The notes below the pieces were generated by a model. It saw nothing but the letters and a program-made list of their open reading frames with translations, did no database searches and had not been told where the DNA came from. The position numbers and the translations under genes are program-made. A DNA stretch of 64,000 bases, taken from NCBI GenBank assembly GCA_964637835.1, contig CAZWYF010000001.1, positions 124,001-188,000 of the forward strand, in the 5' to 3' direction. Positions 34,401 to 42,675 of the stretch are shown piece by piece (position 1 is the first letter of the stretch; the number at the start of each line of letters is the position of its first letter). Source of the DNA: Glo-17 sp964637835. GTDB taxonomy: Bacteria > Krumholzibacteriota > Krumholzibacteriia > LZORAL124-64-63.

Positions 34401-35560
34401 CCGCCCGTGGCGACCACGACCTGGAGCTGTCGGTGGCCGTGCGCGACACCGGCATCGGCATGACCGGCGAGCAGCAGGAACGGATCTTCGCGCCCTTCAC
34501 CCAGGCCGACACCTCGGTCACGCGCCGCCACGGCGGCACCGGGCTGGGGCTGGCCATCAGCCGCCGGCTGGTCGACCTCTTCGGTGGCCGGCTGGCGGTG
34601 GACAGCACGCCCGGCCTGGGGACGGAGTTCCGCTTCACCGCGGTGCTGGAACGCGTGCTGGCCGCGGACGGCCAGGCCGAGCCCGGTCCGGAGGACCGCC
34701 TGGCCGGCCGGCGCGTCATGGTGATCGACGGCAACCGCCGGCACGGCGAGCGGCTGGCCGAGATCTGCCGCCGCTGGGACATGGAGCCGGACCTCTGCAC
34801 CACCACGGGCGGCGCCCAGCTGCGGCTGGAGCAGGGCCGCCGCAGTGGTCGTCCCCACGATCTGGTGCTCTGCGAGTACGACCCGCCGGGGCGCTGCCCG
34901 GGGCATCTGGAGGGGGTGGACGAGGGCGCGGCGCCGGCGATCTGCGTCCATGCCCGCTTCGGCCAGCTCTCGGCCGCACGGGAGGCCGCCGCCGCGGGCC
35001 AGCCCGTGATCCTCAAGCCGGTCAAGCAGGCGGAGCTGCTGTCCCAGCTACGAGGGCTGCTGGGGGCGGGATCGCCGGACACGCGCGCGTGCGCCACGCC
35101 GGTCGCGGCGCCCGGCGACGATGGGCCGGTCGGTGCGCCGCGACGCCTGCTGGTGGCGGAAGACAACCCGGTCAACCAGGTGGTGATCCAGCGGTTGCTG
35201 GCCCGCGACGGCCACGACGTGAGCCTGGTGGCGGACGGCGCCGCGGCCGTGGCGGCGCTGACCGCCGCGGACGCCGCCTTCGATCTGGTGCTCATGGACC
35301 TGCAGATGCCCGAGCTGGACGGCCTGGAGGCCACCCGGTCGCTGCGCGAGCACGAGGATCGCACGGGCTGCCCGCGCACGCCGGTGATCATGCTCACCGC
35401 CTGCGCCATGGTGGGCGACCGCGAGCGCTGCCTGGCCGCCGGTGCGGACGACCACGTCACCAAGCCCGTGGACATCGCCGAGCTGCGCCGGTCGATGGAT
35501 CGGCTGGTCGGCGCCGACCGGCGCCGCGATCAGCGCACCAGCGACAGCTTGCCCGTCTGA
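31487..35560 (+). CDS. Hybrid two-component sensor with Reg_prop propellers, kinase and two receivers
   Basis: A 1,357-residue one-protein signalling system. After a signal sequence there are about fourteen propeller blades of Reg_prop type (repeated DGxLWxGT, for example DGYLWFGTQEGLVRFDG) to residue ~660, then a Y_Y_Y domain (RFRYRLEGYDADWVDAG) and one membrane helix (~765-785). The kinase follows: HisKA MSHEIRTPMNAVIGM (His838), HATPase NAIKFTEEGEV, DTGIGM, HGGTGLGLAISRR. A first receiver is degenerate: Glu1130 replaces the phospho-Asp (LVLCEYDPPG). A second is intact (AEDNPVNQ, LVLMDLQMPELDG with Asp1271, VTKPVD). Unlike Bacteroides HTCS proteins there is no DNA-binding domain. It overlaps the convergent beta-helix gene by 31 bases. 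Confidence 0.92.
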   Translation: MPSPRSRLDAGTLLLIMLAMMVASPASALDPEQGLRQYGLDGWTSLDGLPQNSIQAIHQTRDGYLWFGTQEGLVRFDGVRFTVFDGGNTPAFVHDDVQDLAETADGSLWIATYGGGLLRRHEGRFTSVAGAAGADGADGLPATASVMALAVGPTGTLWIGTLDAGLFRWRDGRLERVPVPADHAEAGILAVAEDLHGTLWLGTHQGLARCWEGRWGAVPLPPTAGHHSIWALHLDADGTLWTAAGSLLLAWQGEGFRAFPAPVDRPWDYVCAILRDAAGSLWLGTYNGGLIRRRNDRFEVLDQADGLGGDSVSALCQDREGSLWVGTFHGGLNRLHDTPFRAIDTAAGLPGDHVRAALRARDGALWVGLDSEGLVRRGADGGQRQWRLADGLPGATVHALAEGPDGSMWAGTDRGLVHLTAGGLAVLDTRHGLSHDAVRGLHVDREGRVWVGTKGGGACVVDGDRVEAFGPEAGLPSTIVRWITEDAAGRIWLGTESGVVRRDGEGRFEPVAPGQGLETCYVVSIYPDDDGVVWLGTYGNGLVRVEDDRVDILDTSDGLFEDAIYAVVEDTRGRLWLPCNRGIFGLGKDQIAAYLAGETRRLEPLVLGPQHGMPGTECNGGSQPSSWRDPDGQIAFATNGGLAVFDPADVGLCDRAPEVVIEEVIADHRLVAGSDLQAIPPGRRDLEIRYTGLHFHDPRGIRFRYRLEGYDADWVDAGPRRRAYYTNLPPGHYTFRVRAANSDGLWSEQPTALRFHLEPAFHETGAFRSLVLVAVMLGVLGVWRWREGEAARQRQALQVQVAEKTRELAAAKEAADAAKEAADAANAAKSAFLANMSHEIRTPMNAVIGMTDLLRDTPLEPGQRESLEIVRSSARGLLSLLNDILDFSKIEAGKLELERTPFEIREVLDDALRTLVLRADEKGLDLCGRVAPDVPVMLGGDAMRLRQVLMNLLGNAIKFTEEGEVSVEVAAAARGDHDLELSVAVRDTGIGMTGEQQERIFAPFTQADTSVTRRHGGTGLGLAISRRLVDLFGGRLAVDSTPGLGTEFRFTAVLERVLAADGQAEPGPEDRLAGRRVMVIDGNRRHGERLAEICRRWDMEPDLCTTTGGAQLRLEQGRRSGRPHDLVLCEYDPPGRCPGHLEGVDEGAAPAICVHARFGQLSAAREAAAAGQPVILKPVKQAELLSQLRGLLGAGSPDTRACATPVAAPGDDGPVGAPRRLLVAEDNPVNQVVIQRLLARDGHDVSLVADGAAAVAALTAADAAFDLVLMDLQMPELDGLEATRSLREHEDRTGCPRTPVIMLTACAMVGDRERCLAAGADDHVTKPVDIAELRRSMDRLVGADRRRDQRTSDSLPV
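33917..33958 (+). repeat. 21-bp tandem repeat coding a coiled-coil heptad twice
   Basis: GCCAAGGAGGCCGCCGACGC(G) occurs twice without a mismatch and encodes AKEAADA-AKEAADA. It lies in the signalling helix between the membrane helix and HisKA. One unit is seven residues, so gain or loss keeps the heptad register. Confidence 0.8.
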
Positions 35561-37047
35561 ACCTCCCCGCCGGCCACCACCCGGTAGAAGTAGACCCCGC
35601 TGCCCAGGGCGCGGCCCTGCCGGTCGGTGCCGTCCCAGACCAGCGCGTGCCGTCCCGCGGCGCGCTCGCCGCTGGCCAGGGTGCGGAGGGCGCGGCCGGC
35701 CACGTCGTGCACCGTGACCTGGACCGGGCGGTCGGCCCCGAGGGTGAAGGCCACCGTCACGCGGGGGTTGAAGGGATTGGGATGGGCGGTGACGCCCTGC
35801 AGGATGGCGGCGGGCACGCCGGGGGCGGCGACGCTGGTCAGCCAGGGGTCGTAGGTGACCAGGCCGAGCGAGCCCTGGTCGGGCTGGTGGAAGATGGCGT
35901 CCTCCACGCCCTGGGCGTCGGCCGTGCCCCACCAGTTGCCCTGGGCCATCTGCGGCAGGGGCGTGTTGTTGTAGAAGCCATAGACCTGGCCGCCCAGGCC
36001 GTTGTCGAGGATCTGGTTGCCGCCGTCGTCGCCGGGGAAGTCGTTGACCAGGTCGCCCAGGTTGGGCTGGCCGCCGTTGATGGCCGCCACGCCGTACCAG
36101 TGCCCGGTGATGACGTTGCTGGTGACGATGGGGGCGTTGTCGCCGTTGCAGGCGATGCCGAAGCCCCAGTTCACGTTGTCGGGGTGGATGGTGTTGTCGG
36201 TGATGGTGTTGCCGGTGATGGTGGGGTTGGCGCCCATGGAGTAGCAGAGGATGCCATAGCCGCAGCCGGCGATGGTGTTGCCCTCGATCAGGGCGCTGCT
36301 GCTGTTCCAGATCGAGATGCCGCCGCTCATGTGGTTGCCGCTGCCCAGGATGGTGTTGCCCTGGATGTGCGGCGAGTTGACGCCCTGCAGGCCCACGCTG
36401 ATGTAGGGGTAGGGCGAGCTGTTCTCCACGTTGTTGTTCTCGAAGTGGCCGTCGCGGATGGTGGGCGAGGCCGTCAGGGTCAGGTTCACGGTGCGTTGCT
36501 GGTTGTCGGTGAAGGTGCAGCCGAGGATGGAGCCATCGCCGGCGGAGATGTCCAGGGCCTTGCTGGCGCTGTGGTGCAGGTGGCAGTTCTCCAGCCAGAC
36601 GTTGGCCCCGAAGACGTCGACGGCGATGTCGGCCCAGCCGATCTCGGCGTGGACCACGTGGAAGACCGAACTGGCGTCGGTGTCACGGTAATCCAGGCCG
36701 CGCCAGGCGCCCGGGGTCTCGACGGCCGGTCGGAAGACCACCGGTTCGAGGGTGGTGCCCTCCACCAGGAACAGGCCGTTGACCTCGATCCCGATCTGGC
36801 CGGTGGTGTCCTGGAAGATCAGGGTGTTGCCGGCCGTGATGGTCAGGCGGTCGCCGGGGGAGATGATCAGCGACTCGTGGACCTCGTAGGTGCCGTCGCC
36901 GCCGGTGACGGCGCCGGCGGACTGGGCGACCAGGTCGTCCAGCTCCCACGCCACGCCGGTGCCCGGGGTGGCGTAGTCGGCCAGGGCGGGCAGGGCGGAC
37001 AGCAGCGGCCACAGGGCCGCGCAGAGGAGGCGAACAGGGGTGCGCAT
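35530..37047 (-). CDS. Secreted right-handed beta-helix protein with FlgD-like C-terminal domain
   Basis: A 505-residue surface protein. A signal peptide (LLCAALWPLLSALPALA) is followed by parallel beta-helix rungs (SPTIRDGHFENNNVEN, SPHIQGNTILGSGNHMSG, NPTITGNTITDNTI) spanning ~60-400. The C-terminal ~85 residues begin HPNPFNPRVTVAFTL and end SGVYFYRVVAGGEVQTGKLSLVR, the FlgD-Ig/type-IX-like sorting or anchoring domain of FCB bacteria. Beta-helix folds occur in pectate lyases and adhesins; I see no clear catalytic motif. The start has GGGAG 7 bases upstream and an extended -10 at 37113-37118. Confidence 0.85.
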   Translation of the reverse strand: MRTPVRLLCAALWPLLSALPALADYATPGTGVAWELDDLVAQSAGAVTGGDGTYEVHESLIISPGDRLTITAGNTLIFQDTTGQIGIEVNGLFLVEGTTLEPVVFRPAVETPGAWRGLDYRDTDASSVFHVVHAEIGWADIAVDVFGANVWLENCHLHHSASKALDISAGDGSILGCTFTDNQQRTVNLTLTASPTIRDGHFENNNVENSSPYPYISVGLQGVNSPHIQGNTILGSGNHMSGGISIWNSSSALIEGNTIAGCGYGILCYSMGANPTITGNTITDNTIHPDNVNWGFGIACNGDNAPIVTSNVITGHWYGVAAINGGQPNLGDLVNDFPGDDGGNQILDNGLGGQVYGFYNNTPLPQMAQGNWWGTADAQGVEDAIFHQPDQGSLGLVTYDPWLTSVAAPGVPAAILQGVTAHPNPFNPRVTVAFTLGADRPVQVTVHDVAGRALRTLASGERAAGRHALVWDGTDRQGRALGSGVYFYRVVAGGEVQTGKLSLVR

Positions 37048-37112
37048 GGTGGACTCCCGGGCTGGAGGGTGGCCGCGCGGGTGCGCGCGGCGCGGATCCT
37101 GGCTTCCCGGTC

Positions 37113-37118
37113 ATCATA
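37113..37118 (-). promoter_or_regulatory. Extended -10 (TGTTATGAT) of the beta-helix gene
   Basis: Minus strand TATGAT, five of six matches, preceded by TGT. No good -35 is visible at 17 bases, consistent with an extended -10 promoter. It lies 66 bases upstream of the ATG. Confidence 0.4.
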
Positions 37119-37145
37119 ACACGGCCGGCGGGGTGTGGGCGAGGC

Positions 37146-37174
37146 TTGCCGCGGGCGGCCCGACGCTCTAGGTT
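37146..37174 (+). promoter_or_regulatory. Candidate sigma70 promoter of the FKBP gene
   Basis: TTGCCG, 17 bases, TAGGTT, 89 bases upstream of the ATG at 37264. A perfect 9-bp hairpin (GCGCGGGAA-N10-TTCCCGCGC, 37193-37220) follows in the leader. Confidence 0.4.
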
Positions 37175-37192
37175 GGGTTCACGACGATCGGG

Positions 37193-37220
37193 GCGCGGGA
37201 AACCTCGCGGGTTCCCGCGC
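37193..37220 (+). promoter_or_regulatory. Leader hairpin before the FKBP gene
   Basis: GCGCGGGAA (37193-37201) and TTCCCGCGC (37212-37220) are perfect complements with a 10-base loop. It ends 43 bases before the ATG and leaves the GGGAGG ribosome binding site free. Confidence 0.45.
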
Positions 37221-37263
37221 TCCGCCTTCCATTCCCGCGAGAGACGACCGGGAGGGTGACCCC

Positions 37264-37707
37264 ATGGCCACCGCCAAGCAAGGCGACCGCGTCAAGATCC
37301 ACTACACGGGCCGCCTGCCGGACGGTCGCGTGTTCGATACCAGCCGCGAGCGCGAGCCCCTGGAATTCGAGGCCGGCAGCGGCGACGTGATCCCCGGCAT
37401 CAGCCATGCCGTGGTGGGCATGGACGAGGGTGTCGAGCGCACCATCACCGTGGCGCCCGAGGACGCCTTCGGACCCCGCAACGAGGCCATGATCCAGGAG
37501 GTGCCTCGCGACGCCCTGCCCGAGGACGTGAACGTGGGCGAGCCCCTGCGGGCCAAGGCCGGTGACCAGGAGGTCCAGGTGTGGGTGGCCGAGCTGGGTG
37601 ACGAGAAGGCCGTGATCGACGGCAATCACCCGCTCGCCGGCCAGACCCTGGAGTTCGACGTGGAGCTGGTGGAGGTGGATCCGGGCAGCCGGATCATCGA
37701 GCCCTGA
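37264..37707 (+). CDS. FKBP-type peptidyl-prolyl isomerase, SlyD-like
   Basis: A 147-residue cytoplasmic prolyl isomerase/chaperone. It has the SlyD architecture: the FKBP half VKIHYTGRLPDGRVFDTSRE, then GDVIPGISHAVVGMDEGVER, the insert-in-flap chaperone domain from about residue 70 to 125 (APEDAFGPRNEAMIQEVPRD), and return to the FKBP fold at DGNHPLAGQTLEFDVELVEV. The histidine-rich metal-binding tail of E. coli SlyD is absent. The ATG at 37264 has GGGAGG upstream; a longer 190-residue reading from 37135 lacks support. Confidence 0.93.
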   Translation: MATAKQGDRVKIHYTGRLPDGRVFDTSREREPLEFEAGSGDVIPGISHAVVGMDEGVERTITVAPEDAFGPRNEAMIQEVPRDALPEDVNVGEPLRAKAGDQEVQVWVAELGDEKAVIDGNHPLAGQTLEFDVELVEVDPGSRIIEP

Positions 37708-37759
37708 TCCGCCGCGGCCCGGCGGGTCGGCCGCCGCCAGGCGCTGGTCCGCGGTGCGC

Positions 37760-38458
37760 CTATCCCAGGCGCGCCGCGGCGACCAGGCCGTAGCCCAGCG
37801 CCGCGCCGACGTGCGTGAGCAGGGCCGGCCACACCGAGGCCCAACGCCAGCGCGACCAGTTCCAGATCCCCGCCGCCGCCAGCACCGCCGCGAGCATGAG
37901 CGCGGCGGCCGTCGTGGTGGGAGCCAGGACGCGCAGGGTGACGGCGTGGTAGCTGGTGAACAGCAGGGTCAGGGCCGTGGCCGACGGCCAGGCCCGGGGC
38001 CGGCCGGCGACCAGCCGGGAATGCAGCCAGCCGCGCCAGAACAGCTCCTCCGCCGGCGCCCCCACCAGGATCAGGAACCCCAGCGCCCACCAGACGCTGG
38101 TCCCCTGCAGGCCCCAGTCGGCCAGGACGCCCAGCAGCCCGGCCGGCTCCGGGAACAGGCCGGGAACCAGCCACAGGGCCAGGGGCGGCAGGGCGGCCAG
38201 GGCCACCGCGGCGCCGAGGCCGCGCCGCGCCACCGCCCGCGGCCACCGGCCGCCGGGGTCCAGGAGCGCCAGTTCCCGCACATGATGCCGCCAGGAGCGG
38301 CCCCGGCGCCGGGCGATCAGGGCGGGGATCAGCAGGCAGATCAGCCCGTGGTAGAGCAGGAACACCGCCCAGACGCTCTGCAGGCCGAGCAGCGCGCCCG
38401 CGGCGGCCAGCGGGGCCGCCAGCGCCAGCAGCCAGGCGGTGCGGTCGGGCAACACCAT
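37760..38458 (-). CDS. CPBP-family intramembrane protease (CAAX-like)
   Basis: A 232-residue integral membrane protein with about seven predicted helices. Motif 1 is APAEELFWRGWL (EExxxR), motif 2 is FTSYHAV (FxxxH) and motif 3 is LLTHVGAALG (His kept, the usual Asn/Asp four residues later replaced by Ala). The family includes Rce1-type prenyl-protein proteases and bacteriocin-immunity proteins; bacterial roles are mostly unknown. ATG 38458 was chosen because the coding pattern and helices begin there; the frame continues upstream to 38620 without a membrane-protein signature. Convergent with the FKBP gene. Confidence 0.8.
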   Translation of the reverse strand: MVLPDRTAWLLALAAPLAAAGALLGLQSVWAVFLLYHGLICLLIPALIARRRGRSWRHHVRELALLDPGGRWPRAVARRGLGAAVALAALPPLALWLVPGLFPEPAGLLGVLADWGLQGTSVWWALGFLILVGAPAEELFWRGWLHSRLVAGRPRAWPSATALTLLFTSYHAVTLRVLAPTTTAAALMLAAVLAAAGIWNWSRWRWASVWPALLTHVGAALGYGLVAAARLG

Positions 38459-38576
38459 CGGGGCCTCTCGCGTGAAGGTGGGGCCGATCCCGCCGCCGGC
38501 CGCGGATGCCGGCGGCAGCCATCCGCCGCCACGGTAGCCTGCCCGGTCGCCGTGGTCCAGATCCGCGCGCCATCCC

Positions 38577-38605
38577 GTGACGCCGGCCCCCCGGCACGTT
38601 ATCTT
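38577..38605 (+). promoter_or_regulatory. Candidate sigma70 promoter of the second RND gene
   Basis: GTGACG, 17 bases, TATCTT, 38 bases upstream of the GTG at 38644. The -10 is the same as that of asnS (48146-48151). Confidence 0.45.
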
Positions 38606-38643
38606 GGACCGGTTCGCCACTGACCCGGGAGCGAGGAACCCCC

Positions 38644-41600
38644 GTGACCCTGCCCGATCTCGCCATCAAGCGGCCGGTGACCACCCTGATGGTCCTGGTC
38701 AGCCTGCTGACCCTCGGCCTGGTGGGTCTCTCCCGCCTGCCGCTGGCCTTCATGCCGGACATCCAGGAGCCCGAGCTCTTCATCAGCGTCCAGTATCCCA
38801 GCGCCTCGCCGGAGCAGATCGAGCAGATGATCGTCCGGCCGCTGGAGGACGCCCTGGGCTCGGTCAAGGGCCTGAAGGACATGTGGGCCCGCTGCGACTC
38901 CGACGGCGCGCGCATGCGCCTGGGGTTCGACTGGGGCGCCGACCTGCACCTGGCGCGCGTGGAGGCCTGGGAACGCATCGACCGCATCCGCGGCGACCTG
39001 CCCGACGACCTCGGCGACATCACCGTCAGCCGTTCCTGGAGCGCCCGCGGCGAGGAGCAGCCCATCCTCGAGGCGCGGCTATCCAGCAAGACCGACCTCT
39101 CCGAGAGCTACGACCTCATCGAGCGCAAGATCCTGCGCCCCCTCGAGCGGGTGCCCGGGGTGGCCAGCGTCAGCCTCGACGGCGTGAACCCGCGCGAGGT
39201 GCGCATCAACCTGCGCCCGGAGGACCTGCAGCGCCACAACATCGACGTGCGCGAGGTCAGCCGCGTGCTGCGCACCAGCAACTTCGACCAGTCGCTCGGG
39301 ACCATCGACTCCGGCGACCACGAGTGGTCCCTGCGCACGGTGGGCGCCTTCCGCGACGTGGACGACATCGCCCGCCTGCCCCTGCGCGCCGACGGCCTGC
39401 GCCTGCGCGACGTGGCCGACGTCCAGTACACCGAGCCGCCGCTGGAGTACGGTCGTCATCTGGACGGCAACTTCGCGGTGGGCGTCTCGGTCTCCCAGGA
39501 GAGCAAGGCGAACACGGTGGAGGTGTGCCGGGCCCTCGAGGAACGCGTCGCCGCCATGAACGAGGATCCCGAGCTCGAGGGGGTCAGCTTCATCACCTGG
39601 TTCAGCCAGGGCGACGAGATCACCAAGGCCCTGCGCGACCTCGCCTTCACCGGCGTCTTCGGCTCGCTGCTGGCCTCGCTGGTGCTGTTCCTCTTCCTGC
39701 GCCGGTTCTCCAGCACGCTGTTCGCCGTGCTCTGCATCCCCCTCTCGCTGGTGGTGGCCCTGGGCGTGATCTGGGCCATGGGCGGCACGCTGAACACGCT
39801 GGTCCTGCTGGGCCTGATCGTGGGCGTGGGCATGCTGGTGGACAACGCCGTGGTGATCATGGAGAACATCTTCCGCCACCGCGAGAACGGACTCTCGCGT
39901 CGCGATGCCGCCCGGCAGGGCGCCCGCGAGGTGTCGGTGGCGGTGACCGCGGCCACCATGACCTCGGTGATCGTGATCCTGCCGCTGGTCTTCAACAAGC
40001 CCAGCGAGATGGGGCTGATCCTGCGCGAGCTGGGCGTGACGGTGTGCCTGACCCTGCTGGCCTCGCTCTTCGTCTCCCAGACGCTCATCCCCCTGGCGAT
40101 GACCCGGTTCATCCGCTCCAAGCCGCGAGGCAAGTCGCGTCCCATGCTGGCCCTCGAGCGCATCTACGCGCGCGTGCTCGGCTTCAACCTGCGGCATCGC
40201 TGGCTGACGCCGCTGGTGGGCCTGAGCGTGCTCGCGTCCATCTGGTATCCCTACGAGCACACCGACTTCAACTTCGGCACCAGCGGGGCCGAACTCTACG
40301 TCCAGCTGCGGGTCCACTTCACCGAGGAGTCCAGCCTCGAGCAGAAGCAGGCCACCATCAGCGAGGTGGAGGCGGCGCTCGAGCCGCACCGCGAGGCGCT
40401 GCACGCCCGGGCCATCTACGCCTTCTGGTCGGACCGCTGGTCGCTCATGCGCATCTACCCCCACGAGGGACAGGCCGACGAGGAGACCCTCGACGAGATC
40501 CGCACCACCCTGCGCGAGGTGCTGCCCACCATTCCCGGCGTGGAACTGACCATCCAGGAGAACACCATGGGCTGGCGCCGCGGGGGCGGCCGCGACCGCA
40601 TCATGTTCAACGTGGTGGGGGACGACAGCGCCACGCTCAACGCCCTGGCCGGCCAGCTGGTGGATCGCCTGTCGCAGGTGCCGGGGCTGACGGACGTGTC
40701 GTCCCACGGTCAGGACGCGGCCCAGGAACTGCACGTGAAGGTGGACCGCGACCTGGCCAGCCGGTACGACCTGCGCGAGGACCAGATCGGCCAGATGGTG
40801 GGCCTGACGTTCCGCGGCCGGCGGCTGCCGCGTTTCCGCACGCCGGACGGGGAGCGGGAGATGCGGCTGGCGCTGGACGAGCAGGATGAGCGCAGCGTCA
40901 GCGATCTGCGCAACCTGCCGCTGTACACGCCCGGCGGGGAGCTGGTCCCCCTGGCCTCGGTGGCGGCGCTGGATCGCGAGCCCGGGGCCACCCGCATCCA
41001 GCGCAACAACCGGATGACCAACGTGCGCGTGTTCATGCGTCACGACGATTCCCGCACCAATGCCGAGTGGCGGCGCGAGGTGGCGCGCATCCTCGGCGGC
41101 GTGGACTGGCCCCTGGGCTATTCCTGGACCTATGGCCAGTGGGAGCAGATCCGGGCCGAGCAGGGGCGGGAGATGCGCGACAACGTGCTGCTGGCGCTGC
41201 TGCTGGTGTTCGCGGTGATGGCCGGGCTGTTCGAGTCGGTGTCGCAGGCCTTCGCCCTGATGGTGGCCCTGCCGTTCGCGCTGGCCGGGGCGGCCTGGAT
41301 GCTCTACCTCACCGGCACGGACTTCGATCAGCCGGCGAGCATCGGGCTGCTGCTGCTCATCGGCATCGTGGTCAACAACGGGATCGTGATGCTCGAGCAC
41401 ATCAACCAGTACCGCCGGCAGGGCATGCCACGTCGGGAGGCCATGCTGCGTGGCGGCCGCGAGCGCCTGCGCCCGGTGGTGATGACCGCGTTGACCACGG
41501 TGATCGGGCTGGTGCCCATCGTGCTGCAGCGGCCGAGCCTGGGCGGGGTCTATTACTACTCCATGGCGCTGGTGATCATGGGCGGCCTGATCGTCTCCAC

Positions 41601-41718
41601 CTTCCTGACCACCGTGCTGCTGCCCACCACCGCCACCCTGGCCGAGGATGCCCTCGGCGGCGTCAAGCGCGCCTGGGTGCGGCTCGCGCCCGGGCGCCGC
41701 GCCGAGGCGGAGGCCTGA
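38644..41718 (+). CDS. RND efflux permease, second copy, without adaptor
   Basis: A 1,024-residue RND transporter, about as long as AcrB. It starts VTLPDLAIKRPVTTLMVLVS from a GTG (GAGGA six bases upstream). Helix 4 carries GMLVDNAVVIMENIFRHREN; the second repeat carries LPFALAGAAWMLYL and IGIVVNNGIVMLEHINQYRRQ. Periplasmic porter domains are complete. Neither a membrane fusion gene nor an outer-membrane channel is adjacent, so it must borrow partners or act differently from the 28226-31399 pump, to which it is only distantly similar. Confidence 0.92.
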   Translation: MTLPDLAIKRPVTTLMVLVSLLTLGLVGLSRLPLAFMPDIQEPELFISVQYPSASPEQIEQMIVRPLEDALGSVKGLKDMWARCDSDGARMRLGFDWGADLHLARVEAWERIDRIRGDLPDDLGDITVSRSWSARGEEQPILEARLSSKTDLSESYDLIERKILRPLERVPGVASVSLDGVNPREVRINLRPEDLQRHNIDVREVSRVLRTSNFDQSLGTIDSGDHEWSLRTVGAFRDVDDIARLPLRADGLRLRDVADVQYTEPPLEYGRHLDGNFAVGVSVSQESKANTVEVCRALEERVAAMNEDPELEGVSFITWFSQGDEITKALRDLAFTGVFGSLLASLVLFLFLRRFSSTLFAVLCIPLSLVVALGVIWAMGGTLNTLVLLGLIVGVGMLVDNAVVIMENIFRHRENGLSRRDAARQGAREVSVAVTAATMTSVIVILPLVFNKPSEMGLILRELGVTVCLTLLASLFVSQTLIPLAMTRFIRSKPRGKSRPMLALERIYARVLGFNLRHRWLTPLVGLSVLASIWYPYEHTDFNFGTSGAELYVQLRVHFTEESSLEQKQATISEVEAALEPHREALHARAIYAFWSDRWSLMRIYPHEGQADEETLDEIRTTLREVLPTIPGVELTIQENTMGWRRGGGRDRIMFNVVGDDSATLNALAGQLVDRLSQVPGLTDVSSHGQDAAQELHVKVDRDLASRYDLREDQIGQMVGLTFRGRRLPRFRTPDGEREMRLALDEQDERSVSDLRNLPLYTPGGELVPLASVAALDREPGATRIQRNNRMTNVRVFMRHDDSRTNAEWRREVARILGGVDWPLGYSWTYGQWEQIRAEQGREMRDNVLLALLLVFAVMAGLFESVSQAFALMVALPFALAGAAWMLYLTGTDFDQPASIGLLLLIGIVVNNGIVMLEHINQYRRQGMPRREAMLRGGRERLRPVVMTALTTVIGLVPIVLQRPSLGGVYYYSMALVIMGGLIVSTFLTTVLLPTTATLAEDALGGVKRAWVRLAPGRRAEAEA

Positions 41719-41742
41719 CGGCGGGGGCACCGACGGCCGCGA

Positions 41743-42627
41743 TCAGGCCGTGCCTTCGCGAGTCCGGCGCGTGCCCCCGCTGGTGCGCTCGGTGATCCCG
41801 AGCATGCGGGCGGCCAGGGCGCGGCCGCTGGCGAGGGCGGCGTCGACGTCGTCGCCCAGGCACCACTCGCCGCAGACGCCCAGGCGCCGCGGCTCGTCGT
41901 GGAGGCAGGGCTCGCCCAGCGGCGTCTCGGTGCGGGCGTATCGCCAGCGGTGCCCCCGGAGGTAGACCGGCGCCGGCGGCCTCAGCTCCAGCTCCCGGCG
42001 CAGGTGCATCCACAGGTGCTGGGCCACCGCATCGGGGTCGCACTCCAGGTTGTCGCGGCTGAAGACCGGCGTGGCATGGAGGATCCAGGATTCCGCCCCC
42101 TGCTCGTCATCGCGCGGCAGCCGGATGGCCTCGGCGACGCTGCCCGACGCGAAGCGGATGTGGTCGAGCGAGCGGCCGGCCGGCGCGGGCAGGCCCACCA
42201 GCGCCGACAGCAGCGGCTGCATGCGCACCGGCTGCAGGCGATCGGCGAGCGCGGGGGCCACCGTCTGCAGCAACGGCGCCGCCTGGGGTGCGGGCACGGC
42301 CAGCACCACGCTGCCGAAGACGGCCCGCAGGGGCTGGTCGTCGGCGAACAGGCGCCAGCCGCCACCCCCGGCCGGCGCGAGGGCGGTGATGCGGGTGCGG
42401 CTCTGGATGGCGAGGCGATCGGCGAGATCGCCCACCAGTCCCTGGTAGCCGCGGGCGCCGTGCTCGAAGACCAGGCCCATGCGGTGGCGCCGCGCCACCC
42501 GACCGCCCGGCTGGCGTCCCTTGTCGTGGATGTGGACGGGCAGACCGTGCTCCGCCAGGCGGGCCGCGCAAGCGAGGCCGGCCACGCCGGCGCCGATCAC
42601 GGCGATCTCGGGGAAGGGTCGGGGCAT
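41743..42627 (-). CDS. FAD-dependent amine oxidase, renalase-like
   Basis: A 294-residue flavoprotein. It has the dinucleotide-binding motif IAVIGAGVAGLACAARL, the conserved acidic end of strand 2 (HIHDKGRQPGGRVARR), FEHGARGYQG (renalase-type substrate-side loop), VVLAVPAPQA and the C-terminal FAD motif LGVCGEWCLGDDVDAALASGRALA. Renalases oxidise anomalous dihydro-NAD(P) isomers; bacterial relatives are often near photolyase genes, not seen here. The ATG at 42627 lies 9 bases from GGGAG, whereas a GTG at 42633 would be too close. An AT-rich promoter lies at 42676-42704. Confidence 0.8.
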   Translation of the reverse strand: MPRPFPEIAVIGAGVAGLACAARLAEHGLPVHIHDKGRQPGGRVARRHRMGLVFEHGARGYQGLVGDLADRLAIQSRTRITALAPAGGGGWRLFADDQPLRAVFGSVVLAVPAPQAAPLLQTVAPALADRLQPVRMQPLLSALVGLPAPAGRSLDHIRFASGSVAEAIRLPRDDEQGAESWILHATPVFSRDNLECDPDAVAQHLWMHLRRELELRPPAPVYLRGHRWRYARTETPLGEPCLHDEPRRLGVCGEWCLGDDVDAALASGRALAARMLGITERTSGGTRRTREGTA

Positions 42628-42675
42628 GATCACCAGCTCCCTGCTCCTGCGGGGTGGTCCGGGGCGAGCACCATG

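Noticed and set aside
27569..34951. 2,460-codon open frame on the minus strand
   Set aside because: It is antisense to the RND pump and hybrid sensor, has His/Gly/Ala/Gln-rich low-complexity content and no domains. Long open antisense frames are expected in GC-rich DNA.
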